Positions 5,420 to 8,448 of a stretch of DNA of 8,448 bases are shown here, one piece after another. Position numbers and translations under genes: made by a program. Within the stretch, counting starts at the first letter, position 1. Every line of letters begins with the position of its first letter. Below the pieces are notes generated by a model. The model ran no database searches and was not told the origin of the DNA. It saw only the letters and a list, made by a program, of their open reading frames with translations. The stretch is from Bacteroidia bacterium (GTDB taxonomy: Bacteria > Bacteroidota > Bacteroidia > Bacteroidales > Tannerellaceae): contig BNTS01000129.1 of NCBI GenBank assembly GCA_025996775.1, positions 1 to 8,448 on the forward strand. The letters are read 5' to 3'.

Positions 5420-6493
5420 ATGACGTTAAGAAGATATAGCTTTCTTTTTTTACTTTTGTTATGCGGCGCTTTTGCCTCCCTTACAGCTCAGGAATTCCTT
5501 TGGAAAGCCGGTGTGAACTCGTTTTTCGATAATTATGAGTTCTCAGGTTCCAGTGTGCAATCTGCTCAGACCTTGGCCGGCACGCATCTGGCTCCTGAAA
5601 TAGGATTGAGTTGGAAGGGCAAACATCGTATCTTTGTCGGCGTCGACGTGATGCACGAATGGGGAAGCGACAAAACGATTGACTTCTACGACCCCGTGAT
5701 CTATTACGAATATGCAGGCGCTCCCTTCCGTTTTTATGCCGGAGCCATCCCGCGCCGGATGGTGCTCGACCGATATCCCCGCATGTTCTTCTCGGATTCT
5801 ATCATGAACTATCGCCCCACTATCAACGGTATCTTCTGGGAACTCTCCTCGGACGTCAATTATGCCAATGTTTGGCTGGATTGGACGGGGCGGCAAACAA
5901 CAGAACGCCACGAAGCCTTTTTCATGGGCTGGTCGGGTCGATACAACCGGGGGGTACTTTATGCCCAGCATTTCGGCTATATGTTCCATTTTGCCGGCAA
6001 GAAGGACCCCGTAGAATATATCCCTGTTCACGACAACGGCTTGATACTAACTTCTATAGGTATTGATTTAGCAAAGAAATTCAATTTCGACAAATTAGAA
6101 ACCAACCTCGGCTGGTCGGTAGCCTTGGATCGCGATCGCGGAATAGGCGAATGGAATACTCCCCAGGGCATCCTGTCTGAAACCCGCATCGAATACCGCG
6201 GCTTGGAACTATTCAATACCTACTACAAAGGCGGCCGCCAGCAAGTGTTCTACGGCAATTTCGGCAACGAGCTCTACTGGGGCGACCCTGTCTACCGCTC
6301 TGCCGAGTACAACCGCACCGACCTCACCATCCACTTCCTAAAGAGTAGCGTGGTAGACATCTACTTCACCTACTCACTCCACCTGACCGAGCAAAAGCTC
6401 TACCATTCCCAAGCCTTCTATGCCACCTTCAACCTGAGCAACATCATCCCTGCTAAGCCCGAAAAAGCCTACAAATACCTCTGGGGACTTTAA
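5420..6493 (+). CDS. Uncharacterised outer-membrane beta-barrel-like protein
   Basis: This 357-residue protein does not match a family I can name. Residues 1-23 are a signal peptide (RRYSFLFLLLLCGAFASLTA, likely cleavage before QEF). Cys15 is preceded by Leu, so it is not a lipobox. The mature part is very rich in Tyr, Phe and Trp and alternates short hydrophobic/aromatic stretches with polar turns (HRIFVGVDVMHEW, FRFYAGAIPRRMVLDRYPRMFF, VVDIYFTYSLHL, QAFYATFNLSNI), as expected for transmembrane beta-strands of an outer-membrane barrel. There is no Cys in the mature protein. It starts 12 bases after porQ and should be co-transcribed from the promoter at 4442. A physical or functional link with PorQ is inferred from this spacing only. 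The 3' half is strikingly C-rich on the coding strand, unlike the next gene. A porin-like role is possible but not demonstrated. Confidence 0.75.
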   Translation: MTLRRYSFLFLLLLCGAFASLTAQEFLWKAGVNSFFDNYEFSGSSVQSAQTLAGTHLAPEIGLSWKGKHRIFVGVDVMHEWGSDKTIDFYDPVIYYEYAGAPFRFYAGAIPRRMVLDRYPRMFFSDSIMNYRPTINGIFWELSSDVNYANVWLDWTGRQTTERHEAFFMGWSGRYNRGVLYAQHFGYMFHFAGKKDPVEYIPVHDNGLILTSIGIDLAKKFNFDKLETNLGWSVALDRDRGIGEWNTPQGILSETRIEYRGLELFNTYYKGGRQQVFYGNFGNELYWGDPVYRSAEYNRTDLTIHFLKSSVVDIYFTYSLHLTEQKLYHSQAFYATFNLSNIIPAKPEKAYKYLWGL

Positions 6494-6531
6494 TTTGATT
6501 TTTCAGCTGCCTGTGAGACAGCCAGGGGGTT

Positions 6532-6563
6532 ATTGCACATCTTGTTTTTTTGTGGTACTTTTG
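6532..6563 (+). promoter_or_regulatory. Promoter of the cmk-ispH-DUF4254 operon
   Basis: TACTTTTG at 6556-6563 is a perfect -7 element, and ATTG at 6532-6535 (3 of 4 to TTTG) lies exactly 20 bases upstream, inside the expected spacing. The cmk start follows 17-20 bases later, with GAAGGGA as a recognisable ribosome-binding site. This is the best-formed complete promoter in the window. Confidence 0.65.
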
Positions 6564-6583
6564 TTCTTTTATTGAAGGGAATG

Positions 6584-7273
6584 ATGAAGAAGATTATTAT
6601 TGCTATAGATGGGCACTCTTCGAGCGGGAAGAGTACGATGGCCAAGGACTTGGCTAAGGAAATTGGGTATACGTATATTGATACGGGTGCTATGTATCGG
6701 GCTGTTACGTTGTATGCGCTGAAGAATGGTATCATTGCTGACGGACGGATTGACGAAGAGAAACTGCGCAAGGCATTGCCGGATACTCATATTTCTTTTC
6801 GACCTGACGAACAGACCAGCCGGCCTGACACGTACTTGAACGGGGTGAACGTGGAGAAAGAGATACGGGGGATGGAAGTGGCCGACTGGGTTAGCCCGGT
6901 AGCTGCCTTGCCCTTTGTGAGAAAAAACTTGGTTGCCAAACAGCAGGAGATGGGAAAAGCCAAAGGCATCGTGATGGACGGACGAGACATCGGGACGATG
7001 GTATTTCCTGACGCCGAGCTGAAGCTGTTTGTTACCGCCAGCCCTGAAATTCGTGCCCAAAGACGGGTGGACGAACTGAAGGCGAAAGGTGAACAGACTC
7101 GTTATGAAGAGGTGCTGGAGAACGTTCGCAAGCGCGACTATATAGACTCGACTCGCGAGGAAGGTCCGCTCAGAAAGGCCGAAGGAGCCTTGGTGCTGGA
7201 TAATTCAAATATAACACCGGCTGAGCAGAAGGCTTGGCTGATGGAACAATATAACAGCGTGGTAAACGAATGA
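6584..7273 (+). CDS. cmk: (d)CMP kinase (cytidylate kinase)
   Basis: This enzyme phosphorylates CMP and dCMP with ATP to give CDP and dCDP in cytoplasmic pyrimidine nucleotide salvage and supply. The protein has 229 residues from ATG 6584; an adjacent ATG at 6581 would add one Met and cannot be excluded. It shows the P-loop GHSSSGKST (10-18), DTGAMYR (33-39) in the NMP-binding region, DGRDIGT (132-138), and the lid region [15 protein letters not shown] (182-196) with the conserved R184, D185 and R191. Its length is normal for bacterial Cmk. Translation from the in-frame TTG at 6533 is rejected because that codon lies in the -33 element. The stop overlaps the ispH start in ATGA (7270-7273), implying translational coupling. 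The pairing with ispH recurs in Bacteroidales. Confidence 0.95.
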   Translation: MKKIIIAIDGHSSSGKSTMAKDLAKEIGYTYIDTGAMYRAVTLYALKNGIIADGRIDEEKLRKALPDTHISFRPDEQTSRPDTYLNGVNVEKEIRGMEVADWVSPVAALPFVRKNLVAKQQEMGKAKGIVMDGRDIGTMVFPDAELKLFVTASPEIRAQRRVDELKAKGEQTRYEEVLENVRKRDYIDSTREEGPLRKAEGALVLDNSNITPAEQKAWLMEQYNSVVNE

Positions 7274-8160
7274 TAGAGGTTGAAATAGATACGGGTTCGG
7301 GCTTCTGCTTCGGAGTGGTTAATGCCATTCATAGTGCTGAAGAGGAACTGTATGATACGGACGAACTATATTGCCTGGGCGATATAGTGCACAACAGTCT
7401 GGAAGTGGAACGACTCAAGGCACTTGGACTGCATACAATAAATCATGACGAACTGGGCAGGCTTCACAACAAGAAGGTGTTGCTCCGTGCCCATGGTGAG
7501 CCACCCTCTACTTACCGCTTGGCCAAGGACAATGGAATCACCATTATTGATGCCACCTGTCCCGTGGTGTTACGCCTGCAAAAAAAGATACAGAAACACT
7601 ATAAGGAGACGAAAGGCCAACATACTCAGTTGGTGATATACGGCAAGAAAGGACATGCCGAGGTAAACGGCTTGGTTGGACAGACCAAAGGGTCGGCCAT
7701 CGTAATAGAAAAGATGGAAGACCTGGACAAGCTGGATTTTTCTCGCAACATTATCCTCTTCTCGCAGACTACCAAGTCGCTCGACGGCTTTAGCGCCATA
7801 GTAGAAGCCATTGGACAACGGGTGGACGCGAACGTGAAATTTGAATTTTACGATACGATATGCCGCCAGGTAGCCAACCGGTTGCCGGGCGTCAAAACCT
7901 TTGCCGCAGCTCACGACTGGATTTATTTTGTGGCCGGCGAGAAAAGCTCGAATGGTAAGATGCTGTTTGAAGAATGTCTGAAAGCCAATTCCAACAGCGT
8001 ATTCATCTCTCATGCCGACGAGATTAAAACCCCCTTACCCGCCTCTGTACATCAGGTAGGCGTATGTGGTGCTACCTCCACGCCCAAATGGCTGATGGAA
8101 GAAGTGGCAGAACGCATAAAAGAACTCAATATTATTCACCGGAAACTTGAAACAAAATGA
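7270..8160 (+). CDS. ispH: 4-hydroxy-3-methylbut-2-enyl diphosphate reductase
   Basis: This iron-sulfur enzyme catalyses the last step of the MEP pathway, reducing HMBPP to isopentenyl and dimethylallyl diphosphate in the cytoplasm; the products feed quinone and undecaprenyl-carrier synthesis. The 296-residue protein has the three cluster-binding cysteines C13 (GFCFGV), C97 (ATCPVV) and C198 (DTICRQV). The substrate-binding histidines H41 (DIVHNS) and H75 (RAHGEP) are present, as are H129 and the catalytic E131 in GHAEVNG and the SSNGK segment (226-230), which holds the conserved S-x-N substrate-binding pair. The C-terminal [13 protein letters not shown] (267-279) is typical. It starts in the ATGA overlap with cmk and ends in a second ATGA overlap with the DUF4254 gene, so the three are almost certainly co-translated from one mRNA. 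No domain is missing. Confidence 0.95.
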   Translation: MIEVEIDTGSGFCFGVVNAIHSAEEELYDTDELYCLGDIVHNSLEVERLKALGLHTINHDELGRLHNKKVLLRAHGEPPSTYRLAKDNGITIIDATCPVVLRLQKKIQKHYKETKGQHTQLVIYGKKGHAEVNGLVGQTKGSAIVIEKMEDLDKLDFSRNIILFSQTTKSLDGFSAIVEAIGQRVDANVKFEFYDTICRQVANRLPGVKTFAAAHDWIYFVAGEKSSNGKMLFEECLKANSNSVFISHADEIKTPLPASVHQVGVCGATSTPKWLMEEVAERIKELNIIHRKLETK

Positions 8161-8448
8161 ATTTTAGTACATTGAGCAATTCCATTTTTGAAGAGGCTAC
8201 CCTCGATTATCACAAGACAGACGATGTAGACGCTCTCAATCCAAATTCCTATCATCCGAAGACGATAGAATACTACCTCTACCTGAAGAATTGGATTGAT
8301 GCGGTGCAATGGCATCTGGAGGATATCATCCGCAATCCGTCTATCGAGCCTGTGGAAGCGCTTGTCATCAAACGCCGGATTGACCGCTCGAACCAGGAAC
8401 GAACGGATTTAGTAGAACTGATAGACAGCTATTTCTTAGACAGATATA
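8157..8448 (+). CDS. DUF4254 family protein, N-terminal part
   Basis: The ATG at 8157 overlaps the ispH stop (ATGA), and the frame stays open for 97 codons to the window edge, so the gene is truncated on the right. The visible sequence is all soluble and helical-looking with no signal peptide. It includes WHLEDIIRNP (52-61) and KRRIDRSNQERTDLVELID (72-90), a pattern I recognise from DUF4254, a Bacteroidota family of unknown function usually found beside family 9 glycosyltransferases and other lipopolysaccharide-core genes. The polar motif E55-D56 with R59 and the D76-R77-x-N79-Q80-x-R82-x-D84 cluster could be functional residues, but no activity is established. Its place after cmk-ispH suggests that an LPS-core or glycosyltransferase gene follows outside the window; this is inference. 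Confidence 0.7.
   Translation, partial: MNFSTLSNSIFEEATLDYHKTDDVDALNPNSYHPKTIEYYLYLKNWIDAVQWHLEDIIRNPSIEPVEALVIKRRIDRSNQERTDLVELIDSYFLDRY

Noticed and set aside
5543..6031. Minus-strand 162-codon ORF inside the outer-membrane protein gene
   Set aside because: No recognisable motif or promoter; the plus-strand frame has a signal peptide and barrel pattern, so this is a shadow frame.
6507..6525. Possible terminator hairpin after the outer-membrane protein gene
   Set aside because: A stem of 3 + 4 pairs around a C-C mismatch (CTGcCTGT / ACAGcCAG) can be drawn, but it is followed by GGGGG and no T-run, so it is too weak to annotate.
6533..6583. TTG start extending cytidylate kinase by 17 residues
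   Set aside because: The codon overlaps the -33 element and the segment spans the -7 box; the P-loop is correctly placed from ATG 6584 (or 6581).
6569..7060. Minus-strand 163-codon ORF opposite cmk
   Set aside because: The opposite strand encodes a fully motif-supported cytidylate kinase; the antisense product is low-complexity and unsupported.

Overview
The window looks like chromosome from a gut-type Bacteroides or close relative (order Bacteroidales). Three lines of evidence support this. Several proteins are Bacteroidota-restricted (a DUF6562/fimbrillin-like protein, PorQ and a DUF4254 protein). The genes that open a transcription unit mostly have weak Shine-Dalgarno sequences. Six perfect copies of the Bacteroides -7 promoter element TAnnTTTG lie upstream of genes, in every gap where a transcription unit should start. 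The family calls come from reading motifs, with no database search.

Layout. Positions 1-650 hold the 3' end of a secreted fimbrillin-like/DUF6562 protein. A promoter at about 728 drives an odd 91-codon ORF (759-1034): its first ~59 codons read like an antitoxin and its last ~25 like the C-terminus of a DUF4139 protein. It overlaps the start of the housekeeping tyrosine recombinase xerD (1018-1914) by 17 bases. From 1949 to 4337 lies a small cell-surface glycan island of three genes: a GT11-like fucosyltransferase on the minus strand, a WaaP/InaA-type lipopolysaccharide kinase on the plus strand, and a WaaE-like GT2 glycosyltransferase on the minus strand. The first two diverge from back-to-back promoters at 2796-2831. 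The last two converge and overlap by 14 bases.

A second divergent promoter region (4338-4471) separates the GT2 gene from porQ (4472-5407), which is followed 12 bases later by an uncharacterised outer-membrane protein (5420-6493). A further promoter at 6556 starts a tight operon of cmk (cytidylate kinase), ispH (last step of the MEP isoprenoid pathway) and the start of a DUF4254 gene. These are joined by 4-base ATGA stop/start overlaps, and the last gene runs off the window.

How the genes fit together. xerD, cmk and ispH are core housekeeping genes. The glycosyltransferases, the LPS kinase and probably the DUF4254 gene belong to lipopolysaccharide or capsule assembly, while porQ and its neighbour are outer-membrane proteins. 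I see no tRNA, rRNA, CRISPR array, insertion sequence or prophage, and no gene-free stretch longer than about 135 bases. The least ordinary items are the chimeric antitoxin/DUF4139-tail ORF feeding into xerD, the porQ plus unknown outer-membrane pair, and the two compact divergent promoter regions. I did not find a convincing new multi-gene system.
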